DNA from: Sanghuangporus weigelae
Lineage: Eukaryota > Basidiomycota > Agaricomycetes > Hymenochaetales > Hymenochaetaceae
Length of the DNA stretch: 64,000 nucleotides
NCBI GenBank assembly: GCA_033182465.1
Contig: CP137320.1
Span: 496,001-560,000, forward strand
Direction: 5' to 3'
The notes under the pieces were generated by a model. The model saw nothing but the letters and a program-made list of their open reading frames with translations, did not search any database and was not told the DNA's origin. This document shows, piece after piece, positions 46,052-59,160 of this stretch (positions are counted from its first letter, which is position 1; each line of letters begins with the position of its first letter). Made by a program: the position numbers and the translations under genes.

Positions 46052-46314
46052 AACAGTTCACAGCTCGCGGCGCGGAGAAGCCATGGTTGGCAGGAGAGAG
46101 GCGTGACGTATCGCGTCAGATGCACGTGTTGCGTCACGTCAGAAATTCTTGCTCACTCCACTCCGGAAAGAAAGTGAAGTACATCGATAGTCATGTCACA
46201 TACAAGATACATAGTATACCAAAGCAAGGACAGAAGATGAGACTGCAGGTATAAAAATGACTAATACTGTGTGAATCAACATATTATACATAAAGACATA
46301 CTATGCATACAGTT

Positions 46315-47089
46315 TCATTGACTAGAGGATGGATAACCCGTTACATTTCCTTGAAGTGTGTTCTGTTGGTTCATTTGCATTTGCATCTGTACTGTTTGTT
46401 GCTGATGCTGATGCTGTTGTTGCATTTGGAGCTGTTGTTGGGCTTGCTGTGCCTGCTCGACAAAGAAAAATCTTAGTATTAGGAAGGATGCCTCACAACC
46501 ATGTCTCTTACGGCTTGATATCTCATGAGATGCGACATCTGCTCTGGAGTGTACTGCACGCCGTTGTTGGCCAAGTATGCAGCGAGTGCATTGTTGGTCC
46601 GAGCGATAGGTACGGACCCTCCTGCCATCGGAAGGACCTGCGCTCCCGATATTGCAACGTTTCGTTGTGCAGACGAGGGCCTCGGAAAGGCAGCAACTGA
46701 ATTCACAGGTGTTGCGCTAGAGCGTGGTGGTGATAACTGCTGAGGGACAGGGGAGGTTGCACCACCATGATTAGCATACTGAGACGAATGGTGAGGGACT
46801 GTGCCATTTATGTTGCCTTGAGCGTTCGCCATTTGTCCATGCATATGTGTTGAATTCGACTGGACTTGCGATTGTTGCGCCTGCGCTTGTGCTAGTGCGC
46901 GTGCCTGCTGAACCGCCTGTGCTTGCTGCATCATCTGTGAAGACAATGGAACTGATCCTACTTGAGCCGCGAGGTTTTGTTGCTGATGTTGGGATACGCC
47001 GACTTGTGTTCGAATCTGGGGCACGTTTTGAGATGCCGCTCCATTCTGTTGACCCATCTGGTGCTGCGCTTGCTGAATTTGAGCATGAA

Positions 47090-47126
<37 letters not shown>

Positions 47127-50100
47127 CATGCGTTTAGCTTCCATCTCTCTTCGACGCAGGATTTGAAACTCAAGCTCCTTCCGTTCTTTTTCCGCCTTCA
47201 TGTTTGACAACTGAGATGGCGAGTACCTTTGCTTATTCGCGAACTGGGCGTGCGTGTCATGCACAGGAGCAACGCCAACGCTTGACGACTGATACTTAAC
47301 TTCAAGCTAATTAATTCAAGTAAATAGGCCAGTATAGAATACTTACTTGCATCCTGTTTTCGCTGTTTCCTTTTCGCGGCAGTCCTGCGCACTGACTCGA
47401 TTATAATCAAATGTCGCTTCCTCTTCCGCGATTCTACTGTATTTGTTCCAGTAGCGACCAATAAACTGGAGGCGTTTTGCGCGGCAGAGGTAGCCTGCCT
47501 TTTAATGCCGCGTGTTGTCATTGGAGATGTGCTCATAGAAGCTGCCGTAGAAGGTGGATGAGCATCTGCGCCTATCGCAGCCCCGTTAGAAGCTATTTCC
47601 TCATTTAAAATGAATGATGTGGAGGAATGCATATTCGAAGGAGCCATTGCGCGACTGAGCAGACCGCACTTGAGCTTCCATCGTTCAAAACATTCTTGCG
47701 GCGTCCGTAGATCTATACTTGTTCTGATTCTAGATGAGTTTAGTGCGTCAGCAACAAGACGCCAGTTCGATGGGTAACGTTCGGCCAAGCTCTTTAGCAG
47801 GTTATCCTCAGCGGACGACCATGGAACATCTCTCGTCTTGGAAGTATTACGAGGCATCTTCGACAAATTATGCAGCGTGAGAGGCGGCTGGAACGGTATT
47901 GTTATCTTACGCCCCTCGAACAGTGCTATGGAAAACGTCAACTCGAATCGACAGTTAAAGAAGGTTTCTAACTCACAACAGGTATTTTCTGTACCAGAAA
48001 GAGACGGAGGACTGTCACTGTCGCTTACGACAGGAGATTCATCCAGGTCAATCCATCTACCTTGCCTCCATTTCTTTGCCGGTTGTAGTGCACTGACCAA
48101 CGTTGGCTTAACATACATGAACCGACTCGTCGGACAAAGCCTCGTGTACGTCGTTTCTTCGACTCGTTTAGTTGGATCATCCTTATCCGCCTTTTTGTCA
48201 TTCCTTTTCCTTCCATCTGAACTGCTACCGACAATTTCGGAGTTCGGAACATCAAGCATCGAGAAAGGCTGTAGCTCCGGAAAGACGGTTGTCAAATCGA
48301 AACTCAGATGCGCCCCCGGAGAGTCTCCTTCTGAGATCAGTGACTTCATGAGTTCTTCGTCTGAGATGGGAACTAGTTGATCCATGCTGGTGAATAATGC
48401 TTGCTCGGGAAGTGATAGGATCGATGAACGCAATACTTTTGTCTGTTCCGGTGTCAAATGGCTCTTCGGTTCAACCTGACTAGCTTCTGGTACAGATTGA
48501 GAGTGCATAAGCGGATTCTGAGAATTCTCCTTTAGAGCCTGTGATGCGTCCATCGCCTCCGTCTTTGACAGCTCGGCCCAAGGAACTATCGAATCTCGAG
48601 CAGGTTGGAGAGAATTTAGATCATTCTCGTTGCCGTTCACCGCAGCGGCAAGATGGAGAGCGTCAGCATCTTCCACTTCTTCTAGTTTCATCGTAAAAGA
48701 GGGAGCTTCAGTCGCATCCGGGACAGAGAATGGTTGATGGGCGTCTTCGATAGCGTCAGTAACATGAGCGTCTGGGATCAGAACAGCGTTGACGGCTCGT
48801 TGATCTTCGACTTCTTCCTCGTTGTCACTTACAGAAGCGGGAGCTTTATCGATCTCCATGTCCTCCTGATGAGGCTCATTGTGATCTTCATCGTTAGGTT
48901 CTGGAGGTGGAATAATGTCGACTTCCATGGCTTGGCTGTCATCGATTGGTTCCAACTCTAACGGCTCCGGTCTTCGCCATCGTGCACAAATGCCCAACCT
49001 GATGCGTTCTTCACTTGAACCGGCCGCATGCCACTCTTGGACAGAAAGAGCAAGCTCGTAAGCCAACGCCAACTTCCAACGTCTCTCCTCCCGGAAGTCT
49101 ACTTGCATCCATTTCTAATCAGAGGAAAGTCAGATCTGTGAGACACGGCTGCAGTAAGTAAGACTATCACCATCTCATCCATGAGGTAATCCCAATGCGT
49201 CTTCACGAGTCCCGCACCTACACGTTGCTTTTTAAGTTGGCGAAAGCTCCATTTGCCCAGGCCTTTTAGCACATCGATACGCTCAAATGTGCGAATCAAC
49301 TTCAGCTCCGTCGAGGCCGTCTACAAGCACACGAATTATTATACATCAGTCTCCAGCAAGGAGATCCACTTACATTCCACTCCCTGGTAGTGACGCACTT
49401 CGTTGCTCTGGATAATCTTTTATATGCAGGGCCCGCCATGAGCAAAGCAGCCCACTTCCCCATACCGAGAGGAACCCAATCGTCTTTCCTTCCTGAGTCT
49501 GAACCACTTCTATCTCTATCCTTCTTACGTGACTTGCTTGGTTTCCCCTTTCGATTAAACTCTGCTGGAAGAGCGGACAAAGGAGGTAATGAATACTGGA
49601 AGGCAGGTCTCCTTGCTAACTTCAATTCGAGAGCATGGGAGCGGACACGTTCCGGTTCCGACGATGGAAGCGAGGGCTCGTTCTCCGTTTTGACCTGAGT
49701 TTCATTGTTGTGTTGCGCGGGGGGTTCCACAAAGTAAAAAACGTGCTTCTCTGACTGGCGAAGAGGAAGCTCTATCACAATTGGTGGAGGTGGGGATCTG
49801 GGGGGAGTAAGCGGTGTCGTATCGACGATCTGAGGTCCCTTAGGTCTTGGCGCACGAATTATGTCCCGCGGTTCAGAAGGGGCACGTTGGACTGAAGGCG
49901 ATCTCTGCGGTGAATGGACGGATGGAGTAGAAGGACTAGGGGGAACGAATTTCTCCTCTGAGTGAGGTTTCTCTTCGACGACCTCAATGGCTTCGGAAGC
50001 TTGTTCCTCAACTAAAGCCTCGAGTGGCTCTATGGGTCCGTCATGAACCACCTCTTCAATCGTAGGCACGACTTCAGGCTGGACTAGCCGAGGAGGAAGA

Positions 50101-51107
50101 TGCCGTGGTGATGTGCGGCGCCGTGGAGGAGGAGCTGGCGAGAGTGTGGGAGGAGAAGAAATAGAAATGATATCAAGTTCATCTCTGTCTTCATCTTCAG
50201 GTGGAGGAGGCGTAACCTTCCTTGACTTCGATCGCGTCTGTCGAACTTCATAAGGAGTTTCACGAAACCTGTCAACTTCTTCAATAAGGTCATTTTCCTC
50301 TGCCGACCTTCGACGTTTTCGCCGTCGCGGTGCAATGGGAGAGGTTGTCCGCATCCTCGTCCTTGTCTTAGGAGGCGTCCGTGGTTCGGGTACTCCGTCA
50401 TATTCCACATTAACCGGAGTCTCTTCTCGCTCTTGCGGCGATGAAGCTGCGTCTACTTCATCCGGCACGTCCACGTCTACGTCCACGTCCATAGTCTCGT
50501 CCTCCGCAGAGACCTTTCGCTGATATGTACGTGATGAAACGGGAGAGGTAGCAGGATACTGCAAGTCTTCCTCTTCATTCCCCGCATCCTTCAGTACGTC
50601 TGACCCCGTTGAGAGATTTGGCCCAGCTTCCTCATCAGCAAGAACGGGAGACGATTCTCTCGAATGACCTGTCTGCAATACCAGTTCCGGAAGCTCGAGG
50701 TCAAGTATAGAGCCCGTATCGGGACTGCGTGGGTTTACAGAAATGAGAATATTCATTCACCGAAGAAATGACAGAAACGTACTTCTTTTGAAGGTCAAAC
50801 CGCTCCAAGAACTGTTCCATCTTCTCTGCCTCAGCATCATAGTCCAGTTCGGGCGGATTCGACAGTCTGGAGTCTTCAGCGTAGCGCATTAGTTGAAACA
50901 GTTCGCGTAACAGGTCTTTCCGTCGATCGCTCAGCCCTCTGAAATAAAAAAGAGCGAAACAAGTAGGGAGAGTCAGGATACGCGGATCAGATCACACGAA
51001 CAAACAAATGAACAATAAAGAAGCAGTGCTCGGAGGCGAACTCACTGTAGCTCTATGAGCATCTCATCTACGAGGCGCTGACGTGCATCACCAATGGCTA
51101 TCGACAT
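46315..51107 (-). CDS. EAF1: NuA4 scaffold EAF1/VID21 (HSA-SANT protein)
   Basis: Platform subunit of the NuA4 histone acetyltransferase. The start is MSIAIGDARQRLVDEMLIEL at 51107. A helical region (GLSDRRKDLLRELFQLMRYA, MEQFLERFDLQKK) is followed by a long acidic Ser/Pro-rich segment. The HSA domain spans about 49210-49030 (THWDYLMDEM, KWMQVDFREERRWKLALAYE). After another acidic linker comes the SANT/Myb domain near 47840-47660 (DVPWSSAEDNLLKSLAERYP, NWRLVADALN, ECFERWKLKCG). The C-terminus is Gln-rich with a run of 12 Gln near 47120 and further Q/M blocks, ending GYPSSSQ at 46315. HSA binds actin-related proteins and SANT reads histone tails. About 1,400 residues. Confidence 0.88.
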
Positions 51108-51758
51108 TCCGGCAACCGTCCCTTGGCGTGGGTTTTGTTACGTTAAGGGGCGGCACACTCTCCAGCTGGTCCTGTGGCTCAGTTGTGAGTTGTGCAAGTC
51201 ACGTCGTCGATTGGCGGATTTCCAAGCACTCTTTTTTTCGCGGCCTTCAATATCTGGACACAGAGGTATTTTTCAGTGACGCTCGGTCTTCGTCTGTGCA
51301 TGTATACCTACAAGAAACAGATATGTCGAGATGAACGTCTCACCGTCGGCGCACAAGCGATCCGTGACTTTGAAACTTGGGTGGCTTGAAAGGTGGGACC
51401 ATATTTCCGAATAAGGTAATGAGGGTTGACTAAAATTTTAGTTTCTGAAAAAAATGTCTACTATCGAGTTACTACTGCGGTTTCTCCTGCAAATATAGCA
51501 AAGTGCGAGTGCTATTGGGTATAGAACAGAAAAGAAAGAAAAGAAAACTATGCATTGGTACATGTAAATAGAAGGTGGAGGAAGTCATGAAAGGGAAGAA
51601 AAGTTCAATGTATGCAGTGGAATAGGGAATCTGCTATAGAAAACCAGAAGAACGAGTGAGGGTCAAACGAACGAACAGCAAAGCATTATGATTAGGCTGA
51701 GTCGGCGCCAAATAGTTAGAAATTATAACTGTACAGCGTCCGCACAGGTTTGGCCTCC
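51108..51758. other. intergenic, no gene seen
   Basis: 5' flank of EAF1 and 3' flank of KNR4. Overlapping plus-strand frames at 51083-51389 are chance frames with no motif. Confidence 0.5.
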
Positions 51759-54087
51759 TCATGGAGCACCTACATTCTCTTTTGAGTCCGTTCTCCGCTT
51801 CGATCCGCCGAACTTGCTTATTCGCTTCAAGTTCTGTGTCAAGCTTTTCTTCTTCTCGTGCTTCGCACCTTTGACGCCCTTGGTCGATTCGACGTCCGCA
51901 GAGTTACGAGCAGAAGCGTCAGACGAGAGCGACGCAGCTTCAGCTGGATCATTCTCTGTGATAGGTTCTGGCTCAGAAGAAATGACACCGGCAGATCCTT
52001 CGCCTCCAATAAGCCGAATCGTTGTCTCAGTGACTTCCTCGGCCTCGCGCCCCTCCTCAGGAGCTACACCGTCACTCGTCTGCGCTTTTGCCTCTGCTTC
52101 CTCGAGTCCGACTTCCGGCTTCGTTGGCTCGGCTGCTTTGCTCGGCTTAGCGGATTTCTCAGCCAAAGGTACAGATCCTACATCGGCAGAAGATGCAGAA
52201 ATGACGGCAGTATCCTTCACTAAGTCTTCAAGTATCGACTTGGATTCACCGACAGGTGTAGAAACGGGTTCTAATGGCGCAACGGTCACAGCATCATCTT
52301 CATTTCCCTGAAGTAGGTCAGAAACATCCTCAGATGTTTTCTTCTGACTTGGCTCGTCAAGGGATATTTGAACCAATGTTGCTTCCTTTATTGTGGAAAC
52401 GGAGTCTTTCGGCCGCCGCGCAGTAGAAGTTACAGGAGATGGCGGTTTGACAGCAACAGAAGCACCACTTAGAGGATGAACAACCTCATCAAGCGAATAC
52501 TGTGGACCTCGTTCGAGGTCATTGTCGAATGAGGTTCCTCTCGAATCTGTCGGAGAAGGAGATTGGAAATCTTGAGGAGAAGGAAGCTCAACAGGACGAG
52601 GCGCAGGCGGTCTCGTGACAGAAATAGTGGGCAACGGAGGGTGCGGTTTATTCGAGTTGATATTCGAGGAACCAGTCCTATTGGTCATATCCGTCAACGC
52701 GGCCGTTGGTGTCGCTTGATCGTCATAGCGCTCCCCTCCGCTATTCATAACGGGTATTGGAACCTCAGCGCCAGAATTTGACGAAGCAGCAGCGAGATCA
52801 AGGACTCCCAGACCATGCTGAGCAGCCTAATCTGACGATTAATGAAAACATCATAACCGTAATGTAAAATAACTCTTACCTTAGCTTTTGCCTTCGGAGA
52901 AGAAGGTAATAGACCTGCTTGTTGCCACTTCTTCACACTTTTATCGGCCCAAGCTTCCAAAACACTCCATCCACGATAATCGCCCGTGAGACGCATGCCA
53001 GCACCAGCGTCTGCACCCTCGCCCTTCGCCCTGGCACTTCCATCGAAGAAGTAGCTTTCATAACCGATGTCATCTTCCGAGCCTTCACTTCCGTCACTCG
53101 CCTGTCCAAGCTCGAAGCCGTCGCCGTTTTCTAAATCGTCTACGAAGCCGGCCAACCAAGTCGCCCAACCAGCTGCACCATCACCTCTCCACATCACAAC
53201 CTTCGTGTCAAAGTCACGTCCAAAGACAATGACTTGCCCTACTGCGCCGCTTTCATCAGGATTCAAATCCACACCAAGGTAGTTGCCGGTCTTATCGGTG
53301 ACAAGTGGTATCCAACCGCGTTGCGAATATGCTCTTCGCACGTAGCCCGGTGGAATCGAGTTCATGACCTCTTTTAGCCGAGAGTTCGCACCGGTTGCCG
53401 GATCATTATCGACCTCACGCCAGAAACGCCATTCTTCGAGTACGTCCTCGAGTGGTAGGAAGTACAGCCCAAAAAACAATCCCTCCGAACAGCCCGCTGA
53501 TGACTCTGCTTCCTGCCCGTCAACGACGAGGTATGATTCTCTGACAGGCACGGGCAAAGAAACACCAAGCGCCATTTCTATGTCGGCCAAATCTTGAGGT
53601 AGTATTCCGTAGTTTAGCGTGTCGCCGAGCTCAGGATATTCTCTTGAGAGCCATCTCTGTAGACGAGCCCAAGTGTGCTCCAAAGGTGGGTATGGTGGAA
53701 GCGGTGACAAAGGCGTGTTGTTATGCAAAGGCAATAATGAAGACTGTCGCGACTGTGACGATAGCATTCTGCCGCTAGAAGAAGTGAGTTCACTGAGCTA
53801 GGGTGATGATGAACCCATTAACATGAATTGACGTACTTCTGCCTTGGGACATAATCATACGTCGTCGGACTGACGGGCGGAGGATATGCGTAAGTCGATG
53901 AAGAGGGCGTCATCACTTCAACATCAATCCCGTCAGGACTTGGGCGAACAAATGAATCAGGATGTGAGGCGGTGAGGGGCGAGGAGGTTGGCAAGGTGAA
54001 TGCATCGTGGGTAGACAATGCCATCTTCCGTCGTGCGCTGGCGTTTGCTGAGCTCGACGAAAACAGGTTTGAGAGCCAGCCCATCAT
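51759..54087 (-). CDS. KNR4: KNR4/SMI1 cell-wall regulator
   Basis: Intrinsically disordered hub protein of cell-wall integrity and calcineurin signalling in fungi. The start is MMGWLSNLFSSSSANASA at 54087. Exon 2 from about 53767 begins MLSSQSRQSSLLPLHNN and holds the SMI1/KNR4 domain: TWARLQRWLSREYPELGDTL, LPQDLADIEMALGVSLPVPV, RESYLVVDGQEAES, GLFFGLYFLPLEDVLEEW, WIPLVTDKTGNYLGVDLNPD and GQVIVFGRDFDTKVV. Disordered acidic and Ser/Thr/Pro-rich sequence follows, and a basic C-terminus (LKRISKFGGSKRR) ends at 51759. Domain order and length (about 770 residues) match the family. Confidence 0.92.
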
Positions 54088-54691
54088 GGATAGGGGAGGC
54101 CTGGACTGTTCGCTTGAGAGGAAAATTAGGGATTGGTGCGGTCGACGTCCTCAATCGTGTTGTTCAGAACGTCGGCGCCCAACGCAGCGGCGAAAGCACT
54201 GGTCACTCTGCTTGTGACCCTGAGAGGAGAATCACTGCTATCACGTAAGCTGAACTGTGACGAGTTTCAAATTTGCCGAGAAATTTTATGTCGACGAAAA
54301 AGGGTGTTTGATACTTTTAGTGTATTTACCTGGACTCTCGCATCGACTGACTCATTGAACAGTTCGGTTGCAGGCATGAGGCTGAAGATCAAGATTGAAG
54401 ATATGGACACTTAATCACTCAAGTGGTTCCGGGTGTGGTACCGGATCTGTTCGGCCCATCCGGCCATATCTACGTCACTTGTTTGCCGCAACACAAACAA
54501 ACACAGAGCCTCTAAGCACATGGAGACTTATATTCTGAAAGCCAATAAATCAATCCATTGCAATGTCTCTAAATAAAATACATGTGCTGGCCCTTCAGAC
54601 ACAGGTCATCAGAACTACTTCCAGCACAACTCCGCAGTCTCCCGCATGACCCGCACTACGGCATCAAATCAGCGAAACAACCTATCCAAGA
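54088..54691. other. intergenic, no gene seen
   Basis: 5' flank of KNR4 and 3' flank of SCOT. Short plus-strand frames only. Confidence 0.5.
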
Positions 54692-56696
54692 CTATAGCTT
54701 CGCCTCCTTTAGATCTTCTGCAACAGTAAACGTCGCTGGCGTCTTCGCTTTCACCTCTTCGAGAGTCACACCAGGCTGCAACTCGATGAGCGTCATCTTG
54801 CCAAGTGCACGGTCGATAGTGAAAACAGCGAGGTCCGTCACGATCATGCTCACGCAACTTGCACCTGTCAGAGGCAAGGTGCATTCGTCCAGTAGTTTCG
54901 GGCTGCCGTCCCTTGCGGTATGTTCCATGACTACCATGATCTTCGTCTTCTCAGGATTCGAGACTAGATCCATTGCACCGCCGATACCCTTGACCATTTT
55001 CCCTGGGACCATGAAGTTGGCGAGATCGCCCTTGGACGAGCATTGGAGGGCCTTTAAAGTCCAGTAAATAAATGTATCATATAGAAGAAAGCCTTCACTT
55101 ACACCAAGAATCGAGACATCCATGTGGCCACCGCGAATCATGGCGAATGATTCGGCCGAGTCTGAATGAAATATCTCGTCAAAATTGATTTACCGATTGA
55201 ACTAGCAGACAATCTTACCGAAAGTTGCTGCACCAGGCAGCAGAGTAACAGTCTCCTTGCCAGCATTGATGATATCTGGGTCTACCTGGTCCTTCGTCGG
55301 CAGAGGACCCATTCCCAAGATACCATTCTCGCTCTGAAGCCAGATGTGCACGCCGGGCTCAAGGAACTCTGTCACCAGAGTCGGCATCCCGACGCCGAGA
55401 TTAACGTAGTACCCATTCTTCAGTTCTTTCGCCGCGCGTTTCGCAATACGCTCACGAGTCTCGCGGGCTTGCTGCTTCGCGGAATCGCCTGGCGACGGTG
55501 GTGGAGTATTCACGTCTCTTCTTAGCGTTAGTATCTCAATCTCCTTTGGCATGGTAGCTTTCACGATACGGTTCACATAAATCCCAGGCAGATGTATATT
55601 ATTCGGCTCTAGAGAGCCAATTGGAACAATCTCCTCAGCCTACCGTGAACTCATCTCGTGAGCTACGTACAGCACAAGAAGAAGAAAACGTACCTCGACT
55701 ATTGTGAGGGCCGCGTTTCTTGCAGCGACGCCGTTGTAGTTATTTTGAGTGTACCTGGAAAGATGTCAGTGACCGGTAGGTTAATAATCTGATTGGGATA
55801 AGTGTACCTGAAGATCGTGTTTCCGGCCTCATCAGCCTTCCAAGCTCTAACGAAAGCGACGTCACCGACGAGAGCTGGTTCCATTACGTAGCGCTTCCCG
55901 TTGAACACCCGGACTTCCTTAGCATGTCCTGGCTCTTCAATCCCGAACTCGGGACCACCATCTTTGTATTTTATTGGGATCGCACCCCGCTCAACTGCTG
56001 TTGATGATCCAGTGGGAGTAAAGAATGCAGGAATTCCAGCTCCATGAGCTCGTATACGCTCAACAAGAGTTCCTTGAGGGACAAGCTCAAGGCCGATCTT
56101 GCCCGTGAGATACAGCCTCTCGAAGTATTTGTTGCTAAAAACAATGATATCAGTTGATGCGTCAACTGTATCCAACGAAGAGCTCACCCTCCGAGATATG
56201 ACAGCATCATTTTCCGGATCTGGCCCGAGAGTACAAGCTTTCCAAGGCCTTTTTCACCGACACCAGCATTATTCGAAACTGCAGTTAAGTTCTTGACTTC
56301 TGGTCGCTGTGCAAGTGCATGTATCAAGGTGTCTGGAAGATACAAAAAATGAGCTCACAAGTGTCGAGATAATGAACACGAGCAGACGTACCAGGGGTTC
56401 CGCAGAGTCCAAATCCTAGCGAGTAACGATATGCAGGTCAGGCGCATATACAGAGAGAGAATACGAAAAGAGTACGCACCTCCACAGAGGATGGTCGACC
56501 CCTCCTTCACATCTTTAACAGCTTCATCGGCCGAAGGCCATACTTTGGATGTCTTGGGAATAGAGGCCGACGCAGCGCCGCGAAAGATCACGCGTGAGCG
56601 AAGGCTGGTATTCGGGACGACCTGGAGTCGCAGGAGTCGGGTATCTGTCCTAATAGCAATTTTGGCGGGTCGACGATAAGCTTGTGTAGCCAACAT
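54692..56696 (-). CDS. succinyl-CoA:3-ketoacid CoA-transferase
   Basis: Mitochondrial enzyme moving CoA from succinyl-CoA to acetoacetate (SCOT/OXCT) or related short-chain acids. The start is [20 protein letters not shown] at 56696, a mitochondrial presequence. The A-domain follows with [29 protein letters not shown] and [15 protein letters not shown]. The linker is Pro-rich. The B-domain has [40 protein letters not shown] (with the glutamate that forms the enzyme-CoA thioester), [20 protein letters not shown] and [11 protein letters not shown]. It ends EDLKEAKL at 54692. The fused A+B arrangement is as in eukaryotes. Seven or more short introns, no break. Confidence 0.95.
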
Positions 56697-57824
56697 GCTT
56701 CAAAGTCTAGAGAAGAAACGAAAGGAGAAGGAAAGGTCAGAGAGACCTGTATATCAATCCCACGTAAGTGTGGAGAATAGAACAGAACAGTAATCCGGCA
56801 GAGCCATTTAGCATGAGCTGGTTAAATACTCAACCAGAAAAGCTGCTTACGGTCCGTATCTTAGCCGATGAGGTATCCTTGGTCCCTTGGGAAAACGTGA
56901 CTTTCCGATCACTCCCGATAAGTCTTCCCACTTTCCCCCCACTATCCTACCCCGCATTCCAAGTTTCGCATCTAGGAAGTAAACCAAAGACTTTTATAGT
57001 GTTATGTCTGCCCTCTGAGCTTCTGAGCAGTCCCTCCTTGCGAGACTGCACCCGCCTTAATCGATTCTATGGCAGGACAGACCTAGGTGGGCCAATGATA
57101 ACCTTGGATAGTATCTGCTGGTCGATTAAGACTTCCTCCGGCTTCTTTTACCCCGCATCATTTTTCCGGACCTTGTTCGTTGCATTGGATTGGAAACCGG
57201 GTCCTTTGGGAATCGGAATTCTCTTCCTACGGTGCGCCATATCTCGGACTCTCGCGGGTCTTAGGCGGTGATAATACATGAACAGCATCGTCATCAAGAG
57301 AAAGAGGACTGCGGGAGTGAAATCCAATGCCTTCAACCTTCTTATGAGTTTTGACTGTCCGATATGTTCCGAACCTTTCTCTTTTTAGAGCTCATTGTTT
57401 GATCTTTTTCTCCTTCAACGCCGGGTCCGTCCCAACATTCATTCATGGACTAGATGGTCAGTACTTTCTTTTGGTTTTTTATCTGACGAGACTTCAATTT
57501 GATCTCTAAATCCGCATTAAATCCTCCTGGAATTGCTTGTTCTAACAACGCTTTGCTTCCACCACTTAGCTTAAGGTGAATTCAATGTCATGCATTCACT
57601 AGGTCTCGTGTCTTCAGGACGTGCAAGACGCCAAATGATGCTGGGACCTTTTATATTCCATCGGAAGTGAACAATTCTTTTGTGCCCAGTGAAATCACAC
57701 CGAAGACTACACGCTGCTCCGGCCGGGATTCTGGTCACTGATTGGAGGGGAGAAGAGCTGTAGTAAAAATAGACCACAGTACGGCAGTCTCCGAAAGCCA
57801 AGTGTCACCCGATCGATCTGCTCC
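56697..57824. other. intergenic, no gene seen
   Basis: SCOT promoter and downstream area. A 167-codon plus-strand frame at 56768-57271 and a short minus-strand frame at 57148-57336 have no recognisable features. Ends at the first MITE. Confidence 0.45.
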
Positions 57825-57954
57825 CACCTGGGGCAAAACCCTATTTCCGAACCTGAAAAATTTGATCCAGAACTGGAAAGCTCGCCTCTGATTGGCTGGA
57901 TTCCAGTTCTGGATCAAAATTTTCAGGTTCAGAAATAGGGTTTTGCCCCAGGTG
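57825..57954. mobile_element. 130-bp foldback MITE (copy 1)
   Basis: Arms of about 54 bp pair around AGCTCGCCTCTGATTGGCTG. The ends are CACCTGGGGC...GCCCCAGGTG. TCC flanks both sides (57822-57824 and 57955-57957), consistent with a 3-bp target duplication as in PIF/Harbinger-type elements, though three bases are weak evidence. Arm differences are few, so this copy is fairly young. No coding capacity. Confidence 0.85.
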
Positions 57955-58218
57955 TCCGCTTATTATCTCCCAGCGCGTCGATCTATCGTCGATCTCTGGT
58001 CTTCAGGCCTGAGATAAATCTACTCTACCATAGATGAAAGAAAGGACCCAGCACGAGGCAGTGAGTCATAGCAGCCTGTTGAGCTGTCCGTGTGCTGATA
58101 AAGGGATATCTATGTCTCCATAGTTACTAAAATGTGCTTTCAGCACGAATTGAGGGTTGCCGCACAGGTAAAATGTGCTTCACCAAGGCTAAGCTCGTGA
58201 CTGTTTGTGCGCACATGG

Positions 58219-58344
58219 ATGGGGCAGAATTACGTTTCTGAGCTGCTTATAGGAAACAGAATTGGAAAGCTCGCCTCTGATTGGCTGGATTCCAGTTCCG
58301 GATCAAAAATTTCAGGTTCGGAAATAGGGTTTTGCCCCCTGTGT
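58219..58344. mobile_element. foldback MITE (copy 2, left arm diverged)
   Basis: The core and right arm (about 58256-58337) match copy 1 closely, including the same loop. The left arm (from GGGGCAG at 58220) is recognisable only in part, so the ends cannot be set exactly. It lies 265 bp from copy 1 in the same orientation. No clear target duplication was found. Confidence 0.7.
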
Positions 58345-59160
58345 ATTCGTTCACGAACACTTGAAGGCGGAGGTCCAGATTCCTTGTAGGCCCGAGTTAT
58401 GCCCCGGACCCATCGGATTCCGCCGACCTGTTCCAGCCTGTGCCGGACCATTGCTTGTCTCGTGCAACGGACGGACCTGCGACTTGATTGTATTCTATCT
58501 CCGGATACAGCGATTATCGGAGAAAAATTGTGATTCTGCCTACGGACTAAAGGATGACTGACATGAGGAGGATATTCCTACTGATATGAAGGTCGAGACG
58601 ATCCATAGCATTTCGCCGCACCCTGAAGCATTGTATGTTACGATGCAAAGAATCCGAACTTACGATAAAGTTACGTACGCTGCATGAAGCAGAACCAAAG
58701 TAAAGCAGCGACAAGGGAGAAACGCAATGCTACGTGTCCGTCCAGGCATCGCGGACTAACGGTTAGCGTTTACCTAAACTCTTTTGTTCGTCACAGTTAC
58801 CTTGCGTCAAGCTCATGATAGAAACTGCTTCTTCAGTCCCCTTTCCATACAGTTTCTCGATTAAGGAACCGTTCACCTTCGATACATGATTCTGTCGTAT
58901 TGAGCCATTGCACTCGAGTTTCAAGCAGGTTACAGGTTCTTTCGACTCCGACGGGTCTTTCCACCCTCTACTATACTGGTGCCTCATGTTTTCCATACAA
59001 AACGGTGCCGTGGCTCGACCCGAGCCTCAAATTTACGTATCCAGAGTCGAACATGAGAAAGTGAACAAGTGTAAGGGGCTGGAATACTCTCTTATTCTCA
59101 GATCTCTAGGGTAACCATTCCAACTCCCCTTCATCTCGAACTCCCATCTTGGTGGTCAAG
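58345..59160. other. intergenic, no gene seen
   Basis: A 77-codon minus-strand frame at 58763-58996 has no motif. No repeats recognised. Confidence 0.45.

Noticed and set aside
45594-46177. Plus-strand frames opposite the AlkB-like gene
   Set aside because: Shadows of the minus-strand exons, which carry the domain evidence.
56768-57271. 167-codon plus-strand open frame upstream of SCOT
   Set aside because: No domain, no codon bias and no splice context; begins in the SCOT promoter. Treated as chance.
57148-57336. Minus-strand frame with a hydrophobic start and IPIPKGPGF, resembling a P450 N-terminus
   Set aside because: Too short, and no downstream P450 motifs are found on this strand.
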